This document shows positions 34,406 to 43,166 of a stretch of DNA of 64,000 bases, one piece after another. The notes beneath the pieces were generated by a model, which searched no databases, was not told where the DNA came from, and saw only the letters and a program-made list of their open reading frames with translations. The translations under genes were made by a program, and so were the position numbers. The DNA comes from Streptomyces novaecaesareae (GTDB taxonomy: Bacteria; Actinomycetota; Actinomycetes; Streptomycetales; Streptomycetaceae). Location of the stretch: positions 27,286 to 91,285 of the forward strand of contig NZ_JNWQ01000015.1 of NCBI RefSeq assembly GCF_000716875.1, in the 5' to 3' direction. The number at the start of each line of letters is the position of its first letter. The stretch's first letter is position 1.

Positions 34406-36175
34406 TCACCCCTGCCAGGCGCGCCAGAGGCCCGCGTAGGCGCCGTTCTTGGCGAGCAGTTCCTCGTGCGTGCCGAACTCGGTGACGCGGCCGTCGTCGA
34501 GCACCGCGATCCGGTCGGCGTCCTGCGCGGTGTGCAGCCGGTGCACCACGGCGATCACCGTACGGCCGCTGGTCACGGCCGCCAGTGAGCGTTCCAGGTG
34601 CCGGGCGGCCTGCGGGTTCAGCAGCGAGGTCGCCTCGTCCAGGATGAGGATGTCCGGGTCGGCGAGGAGGAGCCGGGCGAGGGCCAGTTGCTGCACCTTC
34701 GCCGGGTCCAGCACCTGTCCGCCGGGGCCGATCCCGCTGTCCACGCCCAGTTCCTCGGCCCACTCCCAGGCGTCGACGGCGCGCAGCGCGTCGGCGATCT
34801 CCTCGTCGCCGGCGCCCGGGCGCGCGATGGTCAGGTTGTCGCGCAGGGTGCCCCGGAAGACGTGGTGTTCCTGGGTCACCAGGGCCACCGTGCCGCGCCG
34901 CTCGGCGGGGGCGAGGCCGGCCACCTGGCGGCCGCCGACGGTGATGCCGCCGGTGTCCGGGGTGTAGATCCCGGCCAGCAGCTTGGCCAGCGTCGACTTG
35001 CCGGCCCCGGACGGCCCGACCACGGCCAGCCACTCGCCCTGGCGGATGGTCAGGTCGATGCCGCGCAGCACGTCCTGGCTCGGCTGGTAGGCGTAGCGGA
35101 GGTCCCGCACCTCGATGTCGCGGGCCCCGGTGGTTCGGGCCTCTGCGGACCGCGCCCCGTCGCCCTGCGCCGCGCTGCCCGCGCCGACGGGCGTCGGGGC
35201 CGGTGCCCGGAACCGCGCCATCCCCAGCAGCCGCGCCAGCGACGCGCCCGCCGACTGCAGCGAGTCCAGCCAGAACATCAACTGGTCCAGCGGGTTGAGC
35301 AGTTGCGAGGCGTACAGGGTGCCGGCGGTGACCGCGGCGAGGGAGACCTCGCCGTGCAGGTAGAGCGTGCCGCCGAAGATCAGCATGGCGGCCACCGGCA
35401 GGGCGTAGCTGGTGTCGCAGAGCGGGAGGAAGACGTTGCGCAGCCGCAGGGTGTAGCGCTCGGCGGCGTAGGAGGTGGCGATGGACTCGTCGACCAGGTC
35501 CATCCGGCGGGCGGTCAGCCGCAGCGCCTCGACGGTGCGGGCTCCCTCCACGGTCTCGGCCAGACTCTCGGTGAGCCGGGAGTAGGTGGCCGCCTGCCGC
35601 AGGTAGCCCTGGTGCGCCCGGCGCAGGTACCAGCGGGCGGCGCCGTAGAGCACCGGCACCGAGAGCAGGCAGGGCAGCAGCAGGAGGGGGCTGATCAGCA
35701 CCAGGGCGCCGAGGGTGAAGCAGACGATGCCGACCGAGGTCATGGTGGCCGGGATCGCGGCGCGGATGGCGCTGGACAGCTGGTCGATGTCGCGGGTGGT
35801 GCGGGTGATCAGGTCGCCGGCGTCGGCGTCCTCCACCGTCTCCGGCGGCAGTCCCAGCAGGTCGGAGACGAACTCCTCGCGCAGGTCGGCCAGGATCTTC
35901 TCGCCGAGCCTGGCCGCCGCGTACTCGGCGAGCCGGACCAGCACGGCCTGGGCGGCCAGGCAGCCGAGGATGAACAGCACCAGGCGCAGCACGGTGTCCT
36001 GGCCGTGGGTGACGTCGGAGACCAGGGTGCCGAGCAGCCAGGGGGCGAACAGCCCGGCGACGGCGGCGAGCGCCTGCAGGCCGACCACCAGGGCGAACTC
36101 GCCGCGGTGGGCGAGGACGGCACGCCGCGCGTACGCGGCGAGTTCACGGTTCGAAGCGACGGGCAGCTCACTCAT
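34406..36175 (-). CDS. ABC exporter half-transporter, ATPase-competent subunit
   Basis: A 589-residue fused membrane-nucleotide-binding exporter subunit. About six membrane segments occupy residues 20-310. The ATPase domain has Walker A GPSGAGKSTLAKLLAG, Q-loop TQEHHVF, Walker B ILILDEATSLLN with the catalytic Glu, and the switch His in VVHRLH. The signature loop is degraded to LDPAKVQQ in place of LSGGQ. Its ATG overlaps the stop of the other half-transporter, so the two form a heterodimer. It probably exports the cluster product. Confidence 0.9.
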   Translation of the reverse strand: MSELPVASNRELAAYARRAVLAHRGEFALVVGLQALAAVAGLFAPWLLGTLVSDVTHGQDTVLRLVLFILGCLAAQAVLVRLAEYAAARLGEKILADLREEFVSDLLGLPPETVEDADAGDLITRTTRDIDQLSSAIRAAIPATMTSVGIVCFTLGALVLISPLLLLPCLLSVPVLYGAARWYLRRAHQGYLRQAATYSRLTESLAETVEGARTVEALRLTARRMDLVDESIATSYAAERYTLRLRNVFLPLCDTSYALPVAAMLIFGGTLYLHGEVSLAAVTAGTLYASQLLNPLDQLMFWLDSLQSAGASLARLLGMARFRAPAPTPVGAGSAAQGDGARSAEARTTGARDIEVRDLRYAYQPSQDVLRGIDLTIRQGEWLAVVGPSGAGKSTLAKLLAGIYTPDTGGITVGGRQVAGLAPAERRGTVALVTQEHHVFRGTLRDNLTIARPGAGDEEIADALRAVDAWEWAEELGVDSGIGPGGQVLDPAKVQQLALARLLLADPDILILDEATSLLNPQAARHLERSLAAVTSGRTVIAVVHRLHTAQDADRIAVLDDGRVTEFGTHEELLAKNGAYAGLWRAWQG

Positions 36176-37884
36176 GCCGCGGCCGTCCAGCGCTCGACCA
36201 GTTCGCGGTAGCGGTCGTCGGCCATCAGCGCCTCGTGGGAGCCCTCGGCCGCCACGCCGCCGTCCAGGACCAGGGCGACGTGGTCGGCCTGGTGCAGCAG
36301 CAGGGTGCTGGTGGTGAACACGACGGTGGCGCGCCCGCGGCGCAGTCGTGCGATCCCCTCGGCCATCCGGTTCTCCGTGTGTGCGTCGACGGCGCTGGTC
36401 GGGTCGATCAGGATGAGCACCTCGGGGTCGGCCATCAGGGCGCGGGCCAGCCGCAGGCGCTGTTGCTGGCCGCCGGAGAACTCCCGCCCCCCGGCGGCGA
36501 TCTCGGTGTCGAGCCGGTCGGGCAGGGCTTCCACGATGTCCCGGGCGGCGGCCGCGTCGACGGCGGCCCAGAGCGGGTCGTCGGAGTCGCCGGCCCGCAG
36601 CCGGTCGGCCGGGTCGAGTTCCCGGCGCAGCGGCCCGGCGAACAGGTGCTCCTCGGCGGTGGCGACCAGGATCCGTTCGCGGACCGCGGCCAGCGGCAGC
36701 GCGGTCAGCGGCACGTCGGCGTAGGTCGCCGCGGAGTCGACCTGGCGGCCCAGCCGGTCGGCCAGCGCGACCGCGTCGGCGGAGGAGCAGACGACGGCGG
36801 TCAGGCCCTCGGCGGGCACCCGCAGGCCGGAGTCGGGGTCGGCGAGGACGCCGGGGCCCGGTACGGCGCCGGTGTCCGGGCCGGGGGCGAGGTCCGGGGC
36901 CGTACGGAGCAGCCGGACGACGTTCTCGGCGGCGACGTGGCCCTGCATGGCCTTGGAGACGGCGAAGGTGATCTGGTTGGTGGGGATCACCAGGTAGGTG
37001 GCGTACCCGTAGAAGGCCACCATCTGTCCGGCGCTGAGCCTGTCGTCGAGGACGAGTTCGCCGGCCAGGGCCACCACCCCGGCGAGCAGCAGGCTGGGCA
37101 GGAAGGTCCGGGTGGCGCCGAGCACGGCCGAGGCGCGGCCCTGCCGAAGCGCGGTGGCGCGCAGGCGCTGGGAGCCCGCCCGGTAGCGGGCGGCGAACTG
37201 CTCCTCGCCGCCGATGCCGCGCAGCACCCGCAGTCCGCGCACGATGTCGACGGCCTGGTCGGCGAGTTCGCGCTGGTGGGTGCGAAGTTGGCCCTGTCGG
37301 TTGCGCAGCACCCGGGCGAGCCGGGTGGTCACCACCAGCATGATCGGCACCGCGACCAGCACGAGCAGGCCGACCTGCCAGGAGGCGACCAGCATGAACA
37401 CCGCGACGGCGACGAAGCCGACCAGCCCGCCCACGCCGCGGGCGCCGACCTCCAGCGCCTGGCCGATCAGGCCGATGTCGGAGACGCCGACGGTGACCAG
37501 GTCCCCCGCCGAGACCTTCCGGCCGACGGTGGTGCCCAGCTCACAGGCCTTGCGAGTGACGAACTGCATGGTCTCGTAGCCGGGTTCGACCCGCAGCCGG
37601 GTCTCCAGGCGCTCCACGAACACGGCGGACAGCGCGGAGAGCACGCCCGTCCCGAGCACCGCCAGCCCCCAACCGACCAGTGCGGTCTGGTCCCTGGCGA
37701 CCAGGCCCTGGTTGATGGCCTGGCCGATCACGGCGGGGGTGAGTCCGAGCCCGGCCGCCCACCCCATGTTGGCGAGGCAGTCGAGCAGCAGGACCCGCCG
37801 GTGGCGGACGGCCATCCACAGCAGGTACCGCCACGGGCCGCGCAGGTCGGGGGTCCCGGGTGCCCGGTCGAAGAAGTCACGCAC
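36172..37884 (-). CDS. ABC exporter half-transporter, degenerate ATPase subunit
   Basis: A 570-residue partner of the preceding subunit. The membrane domain spans about residues 20-310. In the ATPase domain the signature EFSGGQQQRLRLARAL is intact, but the Walker A region reads LTAVVCSSADAVALADRL and lacks the GxxGxGK(S/T) lysine, and Walker B reads LILIDPTSAVD with Pro for the catalytic Glu. Thus its signature plus the partner's Walker motifs can form one working composite ATP site while the other site is dead. The GTG start lies 130 bases downstream of a StrR-type operator (38014-38042). Confidence 0.9.
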   Translation of the reverse strand: MRDFFDRAPGTPDLRGPWRYLLWMAVRHRRVLLLDCLANMGWAAGLGLTPAVIGQAINQGLVARDQTALVGWGLAVLGTGVLSALSAVFVERLETRLRVEPGYETMQFVTRKACELGTTVGRKVSAGDLVTVGVSDIGLIGQALEVGARGVGGLVGFVAVAVFMLVASWQVGLLVLVAVPIMLVVTTRLARVLRNRQGQLRTHQRELADQAVDIVRGLRVLRGIGGEEQFAARYRAGSQRLRATALRQGRASAVLGATRTFLPSLLLAGVVALAGELVLDDRLSAGQMVAFYGYATYLVIPTNQITFAVSKAMQGHVAAENVVRLLRTAPDLAPGPDTGAVPGPGVLADPDSGLRVPAEGLTAVVCSSADAVALADRLGRQVDSAATYADVPLTALPLAAVRERILVATAEEHLFAGPLRRELDPADRLRAGDSDDPLWAAVDAAAARDIVEALPDRLDTEIAAGGREFSGGQQQRLRLARALMADPEVLILIDPTSAVDAHTENRMAEGIARLRRGRATVVFTTSTLLLHQADHVALVLDGGVAAEGSHEALMADDRYRELVERWTAAA

Positions 37885-38013
37885 CGCTCAGCCCCTTCGC
37901 CGGGTGAAGCCTGCCCCACACATGCGCCTCCATCTCAGGTCGTCGGCACGGCAATTAACCGCGGAACGCGCGTGATCTGTCCATCGTCCAAGGCCTGGGG
38001 CCTGACGGCGCGC

Positions 38014-38042
38014 GTTCAACTGTCAGACATTCTCGGTTGAAC
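38014..38042. promoter_or_regulatory. StrR-type operator 1
   Basis: GTTCAACTG, 11 bases, then CGGTTGAAC. This is the architecture known for StrR and related ParB-fold activators (GTTCGActG-N11-CagTcGAAC). It sits 130 bases upstream of the ABC exporter start, which leads a minus-strand operon through the carrier protein and NRPS. A StrR-type gene lies at 62761. Confidence 0.8.
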
Positions 38043-38058
38043 GAAGGCGGGTCCCCGC

Positions 38059-38799
38059 TCATTCGGCCCGCCGGTAGACGGAGATCACGTTACTGGCCGC
38101 CGGGGCGCTGGAGTCCGCGCGCCAGGAGCCGCCCCGCCAGTTGGCGATCCGCTGGACCAGCCGCAGCCCGGCCAGCCGGGCCATCAGGTCCAGTTCGGAG
38201 GGCAGCAGCATCCGCTGGGCGATCTGCCGGACGCGGTGCCCGTCCCCGTCGACGTAGAGCACGTCCTGGTCCAGCAGCAGTGACTTCCAGTCGAAGCGCT
38301 GGGTGCTGATCGCCATGCCGGCGCCGGCCAGCCGCAGGGTGCTGATCCGCTCGCCCTCCTCCATCGCCCGCAGCGGCGGGTGCAGGTTCTCCACCACCAG
38401 GCTGCCGCCGGGCGCGAGGTGGGCGGCGGCGTTGCGGACGACGGCGAGCTGGGCTTCCTGGGTGGTGAAGTGCAGCAGCAGGTTGTAGACGCAGACCACC
38501 AGGTCGAAGCGCCGCTCGGTGGTCCAGCTCTGCGCGTCGCCCAGGGCCAGGGTCAGGTTGTCCGGCAGCGGCCGGCGGCCGGCCGCGGCCAGCATCTCGG
38601 CCGAGTTGTCCACGCCGAGCACGCTGCGGGCCTTCCCGGCCAGCGGGACGGCCAGGCGTCCGGTGCCGACGCCGAACTCCAGCACGTCACCGCCGGCCGC
38701 CAGTTCGGCGAGGTAGGCGACGGTGAGCGGGGTGTCGATCCGGGCGTGCTCGGTGTCGTACCGGGCGGCCTGGTCGGCGTCCCAGATGATTTCCTCCAT
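38059..38799 (-). CDS. class I SAM-dependent methyltransferase
   Basis: A 246-residue methyltransferase. The SAM motif I is VLEFGVGTGRLAVPLA, the acidic motif II VLGVDNSAEML, and motif III ALGDAQSW, followed by FDLVVCVYNLLLHF and LAPGGSLVVEN. The N-terminal WDADQAARYDTEHA is typical of small-molecule methyltransferases. It follows the FemAB-like gene by 30 bases, so the two form a short operon divergent from the ATP-grasp operon. Substrate unknown; probably an N- or O-methylation of the peptide or of a precursor. Confidence 0.85.
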   Translation of the reverse strand: MEEIIWDADQAARYDTEHARIDTPLTVAYLAELAAGGDVLEFGVGTGRLAVPLAGKARSVLGVDNSAEMLAAAGRRPLPDNLTLALGDAQSWTTERRFDLVVCVYNLLLHFTTQEAQLAVVRNAAAHLAPGGSLVVENLHPPLRAMEEGERISTLRLAGAGMAISTQRFDWKSLLLDQDVLYVDGDGHRVRQIAQRMLLPSELDLMARLAGLRLVQRIANWRGGSWRADSSAPAASNVISVYRRAE

Positions 38800-38829
38800 G
38801 TGTGTGCGTTCCCTCCGGTTCGCTCGTCC

Positions 38830-39993
38830 TCAGCGGCCGAGCCACGGCCGCCACAGTTCCTGGTCCAGCAGGTGCGGCACGGTCGCGAACTGCTGCTCCC
38901 AGTACCGCCGTACGCCCGTGCGCGCGGCGGGTGCGGCCGGGTCGGTGCGGGCCGCGCCGGCCGCGGGCAGTGCGACCGAGGCGAGCGGGCCGATCCGGGC
39001 TCCGCGCGCGGCCTTGGCGTCGTGGGATCCGGAGCCCAGGTGGAGCCCGCGCAGGCCGGTCTCGTAGCAGTACCGGAGCGGCTCGTAGATCACCACGTTG
39101 AAGTACGGGTAGGCGCCGGCGGCCGCGTCGTGGTCGAAGCCGGAGGCCCGCAGGTAGAGCCACTCGCCCCAGCGGTAGGCGAGCGCCATCCCGACCGGTA
39201 CCGGCCCGCGCCGGCAGACGAACAGCACGCCGTGGCCGCCGAGGGCCGCGTACTGCCGCTCGAAGCGGGTGCGCAGGTCGGCCTCGTCCTCCTCGACGCC
39301 GTACTTCTCGTTGCCCAGCCGGGCGAAGCGCGCGATCAGATCGAGCTCCTCGCCCGGGTCGGCGCGGACGGTGCTCAGGCCGTGGGCGGCGTAGCGGCGC
39401 AGTTCCTTGCGGGTGGTCTTGCGCCGGGTGGGGCTGAGGGCGGCGAGGTAGTCGTCGAAGCCGCGGCCGGGGGCGGGGAGCCAGGCGTCGCCGCTGTAGC
39501 CGACGACCGGGGCGAGGTCCCCCGCGTAGCCGGTGACCTGGCGCAGGCCCCGTTCGGTGAGGTGGAGGAGGTAGGCGTGCGGGCGGCCCTCCGCCGCGGC
39601 GAGGTCGGCCAGCCGGTCGAGCAGGGCGGCGACGGTGGCGCGCCGCCCGGCCTCGGTGAGCCGGTCGGCGAGCAGCACCTCGGTGCGGTAGCCGCTGCGG
39701 CTGCCGGCCACGCAGTACCGGCCGTCCGGGCCCGGGGCGGCCGCGCGGAAGACGGCGCCCGGGTGGTAGTAGCGGTTGGGCTCGTCGGCCGTCAGGTAGA
39801 CCGGCAGTGCGCCGGCCGGCCCGGTGTCGTCGTGGGCCAGCAGGTAGCGGCACCGCCCCGGGGTCTCCTGTTCGACGAGGGTCAGCCACGCGTGGGAGGC
39901 GTACAGCCCTGACCGGGCGGCCACCGCCGCCCAGTCCGCCGCCGGCACCGTCGCGAGCGTGTCGTGCACCCGCACCTGCACCCGTACCTGCAT
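38830..39993 (-). CDS. FemAB/GNAT-fold acyltransferase (Acetyltransf_6 type)
   Basis: A 387-residue protein of the BioF2/FemAB-like GNAT group (pfam13480 type). Landmarks are YASHAWLTLVE at about residue 30, FDDYLAALSPTRRKTTRKELRR in the middle, GMALAYRWGEWLYLRASGFDHDA and the C-terminal GLRGLHLGSGSHDAKAARGARI. Relatives transfer aminoacyl groups from tRNA (Fem proteins) or act as N-acyltransferases. In a cluster with carrier proteins and ATP-grasp ligases it could add an amino acid or acyl group to the peptide. The start is the ATG at 39993 with GAGGGGA upstream. Confidence 0.75.
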   Translation of the reverse strand: MQVRVQVRVHDTLATVPAADWAAVAARSGLYASHAWLTLVEQETPGRCRYLLAHDDTGPAGALPVYLTADEPNRYYHPGAVFRAAAPGPDGRYCVAGSRSGYRTEVLLADRLTEAGRRATVAALLDRLADLAAAEGRPHAYLLHLTERGLRQVTGYAGDLAPVVGYSGDAWLPAPGRGFDDYLAALSPTRRKTTRKELRRYAAHGLSTVRADPGEELDLIARFARLGNEKYGVEEDEADLRTRFERQYAALGGHGVLFVCRRGPVPVGMALAYRWGEWLYLRASGFDHDAAAGAYPYFNVVIYEPLRYCYETGLRGLHLGSGSHDAKAARGARIGPLASVALPAAGAARTDPAAPAARTGVRRYWEQQFATVPHLLDQELWRPWLGR

Positions 39994-40198
39994 CGTGACG
40001 AAATCCCCTCGTGAATTGCCGGGCCCCACCGGTCGGCGGCGGCGGAATCCCGGCGCGGAACGGCACGGAATTGCGCGCCGGACGGCCGGTTCTGGAAATG
40101 TGCGCCGCTTGCACGCCGGACCGTCTGTGGCATCATCCGACGGGGCGGGAATCGAGCTGACGGTCACTCAACCGCCATGTTTTCCAGGGAGGGCTGAG

Positions 40199-41512
40199 AT
40201 GGCAAGGGTTCTCATCGGCAACGACTGGGACGAAAACCTCGGCAGGCACGCGGACGGGGCCGTCTGGTGGGTCGACCATTTCGTCTGGTTCGCCCGGGAC
40301 CACGATGTGCTGGTCCTTCCGCAGGCCCCGGAGGAGGCATTTCTCCGGTACGTGACCGAGCACACCGGAGTCGACCGGGAAACGCTCACCGTCGTCGTTC
40401 CGCCGAAGGAATCCACGTCGAGTGCCGGAATGCTCACCGGCGAACAGCTCACCGATCCGCGGCTGGCCGCGGAGGTGCTCGCCGCGCTCGACGGGCGGCC
40501 GGTGGACGAGGTGTTCCCGATGTGGCCGCACACCTCGGTGGCGGTGCTGGCCGAGCGGCTGGACGCCCGCGCCGTGCTGCCCGGGTACGCGTTCCTCGGC
40601 CAGGGCGGCGGCGCCGTGGCCACCAGCAAGGCGGTGTTCCGCGCCGCCGCGGCGGGCGCGGGCGCGCCGCTGCCCGCCGGCGCGGTGTGCGCGGACCTCC
40701 CGGCCGCCGAGGAGGCCGTCACCCGGCTGATCGAGCAGGGCCACAGCGTGATGGTGAAGCTGGAGTACGGCGCGGGCGGCGGCGGCAACGAGGTGCTCAG
40801 CCCGGTCGACGGGACGCGGCCGGTCGGCGCCCGGCGGACGGTGCACCTGACCGACCGGGCCGCGGTGCGCCGGTACCTGGCGGAGCACTGGGCCTGGCTG
40901 ACCGACGACGGGGCCCATCTGCTGGTCGTGGAACGGTACTTCAGCGGCAGCCGCGCCTACTACGCCGAGTTCCGGATCGAGGACGAGGAGGTCGTCCTCG
41001 GCGGGCTCGGCGAGCTGATGCACGCCCCGCGCTACCTGGCCGAGGTGACCCCGCCCGAGCTCGACGCCGAACTGCAGGCCGCGCTGATCGACGGCGGCCG
41101 CAAGGTCTGCGCGCCGCTGCACGCCATGGGCTACCGGGGCAATCTGAGCGCCGACGCGATCATCACCCCGGACCGGCAGGTGCTCTTCACCGAGTGGAAC
41201 GGCCGGATCACCAGCTCGACGCACGCCTACCGCATCCTCGGCGAGGTCGTCGTCGGCCCCGGCTACACCAAGGACCGGGTGCTGCTCACCAACGTGTGGC
41301 CGCGCGGCTGGGCCACCCCGTCCTTCGAGGCGATGCGCGACGCCATCGCCGGCGCGGGGCTGGCCTACGACCCGGCCACCCGGACCGGCGTGATCGTCGT
41401 GAGCGGCCACAACCCGGACCGACTCGGCGCGACCTACTGCACGGTGGCGGCCGACCTGGACGACGCCTGGGAGGTCAACGAGCGGCTCGGCGAGCTGTTC
41501 ATCCCCGCCTGA
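40199..41512 (+). CDS. PGM1-type ATP-grasp peptide ligase
   Basis: A 437-residue ATP-grasp enzyme with a pre-ATP-grasp N-terminus (RVLIGNDWDENLGRHADG), as in peptide ligases related to PGM1 of pheganomycin biosynthesis. The ATP-grasp part has VMVKLEYGAGGGGNEVL (glycine-rich lid), LLVVERYFSGSRAYYAEFRIED and the metal-binding end LFTEWNGRITSST. PGM1-like ligases join an N-terminal guanidino amino acid to a peptide; an amidinotransferase gene lies two genes downstream, which fits. AGGGAGGG upstream supports the ATG. This gene leads a plus-strand operon. Confidence 0.8.
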   Translation: MARVLIGNDWDENLGRHADGAVWWVDHFVWFARDHDVLVLPQAPEEAFLRYVTEHTGVDRETLTVVVPPKESTSSAGMLTGEQLTDPRLAAEVLAALDGRPVDEVFPMWPHTSVAVLAERLDARAVLPGYAFLGQGGGAVATSKAVFRAAAAGAGAPLPAGAVCADLPAAEEAVTRLIEQGHSVMVKLEYGAGGGGNEVLSPVDGTRPVGARRTVHLTDRAAVRRYLAEHWAWLTDDGAHLLVVERYFSGSRAYYAEFRIEDEEVVLGGLGELMHAPRYLAEVTPPELDAELQAALIDGGRKVCAPLHAMGYRGNLSADAIITPDRQVLFTEWNGRITSSTHAYRILGEVVVGPGYTKDRVLLTNVWPRGWATPSFEAMRDAIAGAGLAYDPATRTGVIVVSGHNPDRLGATYCTVAADLDDAWEVNERLGELFIPA

Positions 41513-41585
41513 GCCGCTTGAGCCGCCCGAGCCGGCCGAGCCGCTTGACCGCTTGAACCGCTTGAACCGCTTGAACCGCCTGAGC
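41506..41585. repeat. 9-nt tandem repeat, nine units, seeded on the stop codon
   Basis: Units of CGCCTGAGC type run from 41506 to 41585; the first contains the TGA stop of the ATP-grasp gene. Variants are CGCTTGAGC, CGCCCGAGC, CGGCCGAGC and CGCTTGAAC (three in a row), ending with CGCCTGAGC again. One unit is 8 bases. Confidence 0.9.
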
Positions 41586-41610
41586 CGACCTGCCCGACAG
41601 GAGCGCAGCA

Positions 41611-43068
41611 ATGACGCGGCAGCAGACCGCACACCCCGGCGGGCAACCGACGGACGACATCCCGCCCGCCCCCGACGAGACCCCGGTCCGCCGGTTCCGC
41701 GCGACCGCCGCCCGGTTCGGCGACCGGCTCGCCGTGCACGGCCCCTCGGGCCGGTGGACCTACCGCGAACTGGACGCCGTCTCCGACGCGTTGGCGGCCC
41801 GGATCCGGCCCGCCGCCGGCCCCGGCGACCGGGTCGCGCTCTGGTGCGGCCACGACATCGCGGCGGTCGCCGCCGTGCTGGCGGTGCTCAAGACCGGCGC
41901 CGCGTACGTCCCGCTGGACCCGCAGCAGCCCAAGGCGCAACCGGCCGTCCTCGCCGCCACCGCACCGACGCTGCTCCTCACCGACGCCGCCCACGCCCGG
42001 GCGGCCGAGCGCGCGGCCGAGGGGCTGCCGGTGCTCGCGGTCGCCGGCGACGACGCCGGGGGCGACGCCGCGGGCCCGGCGTTCGCGCCGGAGGACGCGG
42101 CCGGGGCGGCCGCCCGCGTCCTGCCGGACGGCGACACGGAGACCAACCGGGAGGTGCTCGCGCAGGCGCTCGCCTTCGCCGGGCGGCTGAGCCTCACCCC
42201 CGAGGACCGGATGCCGCTGGTCGCCCGACACGCCCTGGACGGCTCGGCGCCCGAGCTGTTCGGCGCCCTGCTCACCGGTGCGGGCCTGCACGTCCTCAAC
42301 CCGTACGCGGCCCCGCCGGCCACCCTGCTGGGCGACCTCGCCCGGCACCGGGCGACCGTGCTGCACTGCACCCCCGACCTGCTGCGGCTGTTCCTGGTCC
42401 AGTCGGAGGCCGGCGCGCCCGCACCGGCACTGCGGGCGGTCGCCGTGGCCGGTGGCGGCGAGGCGCTCGATGACGGCGAACTGTCCGGTATGACACGCCA
42501 CTTCCCCGGGGCCGAGCTGGTCCCCGGGGCGGCCGGCGGGCGCCGGCCCGAGCCCGCCGAGGCCGAGGTGCTGCTGCGCGCCCACCCGACGGTGCGGCAC
42601 GCGGCCGTGCCGGCCGACCCGCAGGCCCCGCCCGGCCACCGCCTGGTCGGGTACGTCACCTCGCCCGGCCCGCAGGGCGCCGCGCCCGAGGAGCTGCTGC
42701 GCTACCTGCGCGCCGCGCTGCCCGAGCACGCGGTGCCGCAGCGGATCGTCGTGCTGCCCCGACTGCCGCTGGACCCTTCCGGCCGGCTCGACCGTTCGCG
42801 GCTGCCCGCACCGCGGGCGGCGGAGCCGGACGGCGCGCCGCGCACCGAGCAGGAGCGCCGGGTCACCGAGCTCTGGTGCGAGGTGCTCGCCCGTGACACC
42901 GCGGCCCTGCCGGACGAGTTCTTCGCCAGCGGCGGCGACTCCGCCCGGGTCATGCGGTTGCTGCAGCGGGTCAGGGCGGAGTACGGCGTGGCCGTCTCGG
43001 TGCCGGCCTTCCTGGCCGCCCCGACCCTGGGGACGCTCACCCGGCTCGTCGCGGCCGCGGTGGCCTGA
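41611..43068 (+). CDS. degenerate adenylation domain fused to a carrier domain
   Basis: A 485-residue A-T protein with a dead A domain. Core A1 (WTYRELDAV) and A2 (LKTGAAYVPLDPQ) are present. Core A3, normally YTSGSTGxPKG, reads VLPDGDTETN. The YGPTE, YRTGD and GRxDxQVKIRG cores (A5-A8) are deleted, so GAELVPGAAGGRRPEPAEAEVLL bridges the gap. The A10 lysine is replaced by Arg in PSGRLDR. The carrier domain is intact (FFASGGDSARVMRLL, Ser near residue 448). It cannot activate an amino acid, so the carrier must be loaded in trans. It sits between the ATP-grasp ligase and amidinotransferase genes, which suggests the carrier-bound residue is guanidinylated or ligated. Confidence 0.8.
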   Translation: MTRQQTAHPGGQPTDDIPPAPDETPVRRFRATAARFGDRLAVHGPSGRWTYRELDAVSDALAARIRPAAGPGDRVALWCGHDIAAVAAVLAVLKTGAAYVPLDPQQPKAQPAVLAATAPTLLLTDAAHARAAERAAEGLPVLAVAGDDAGGDAAGPAFAPEDAAGAAARVLPDGDTETNREVLAQALAFAGRLSLTPEDRMPLVARHALDGSAPELFGALLTGAGLHVLNPYAAPPATLLGDLARHRATVLHCTPDLLRLFLVQSEAGAPAPALRAVAVAGGGEALDDGELSGMTRHFPGAELVPGAAGGRRPEPAEAEVLLRAHPTVRHAAVPADPQAPPGHRLVGYVTSPGPQGAAPEELLRYLRAALPEHAVPQRIVVLPRLPLDPSGRLDRSRLPAPRAAEPDGAPRTEQERRVTELWCEVLARDTAALPDEFFASGGDSARVMRLLQRVRAEYGVAVSVPAFLAAPTLGTLTRLVAAAVA

Positions 43069-43151
43069 CCGGAACCGAAACACGAACCGCTACACGAACC
43101 GGAACACGAACCGAACCGAGAACCGAACCGAGAACCGACACAAGAACCGCA
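43068..43151. repeat. 12-nt tandem repeat, seven units, seeded on the stop codon
   Basis: Seven units of ACACGAACCGAA type start at the last base of the TGA stop (43066-43068) and run to the ribosome site of the amidinotransferase. They fill the whole spacer. Confidence 0.9.
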
Positions 43152-43166
43152 GAAGGAGGCAGGCCC

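Noticed and set aside
40000..40198. A fourth StrR-type operator in the divergent spacer before the ATP-grasp operon
   Set aside because: GTTC and TTGCAC half-sites exist near 40090-40115 but the total span is 26, not 29 bases, and the inner bases do not pair.
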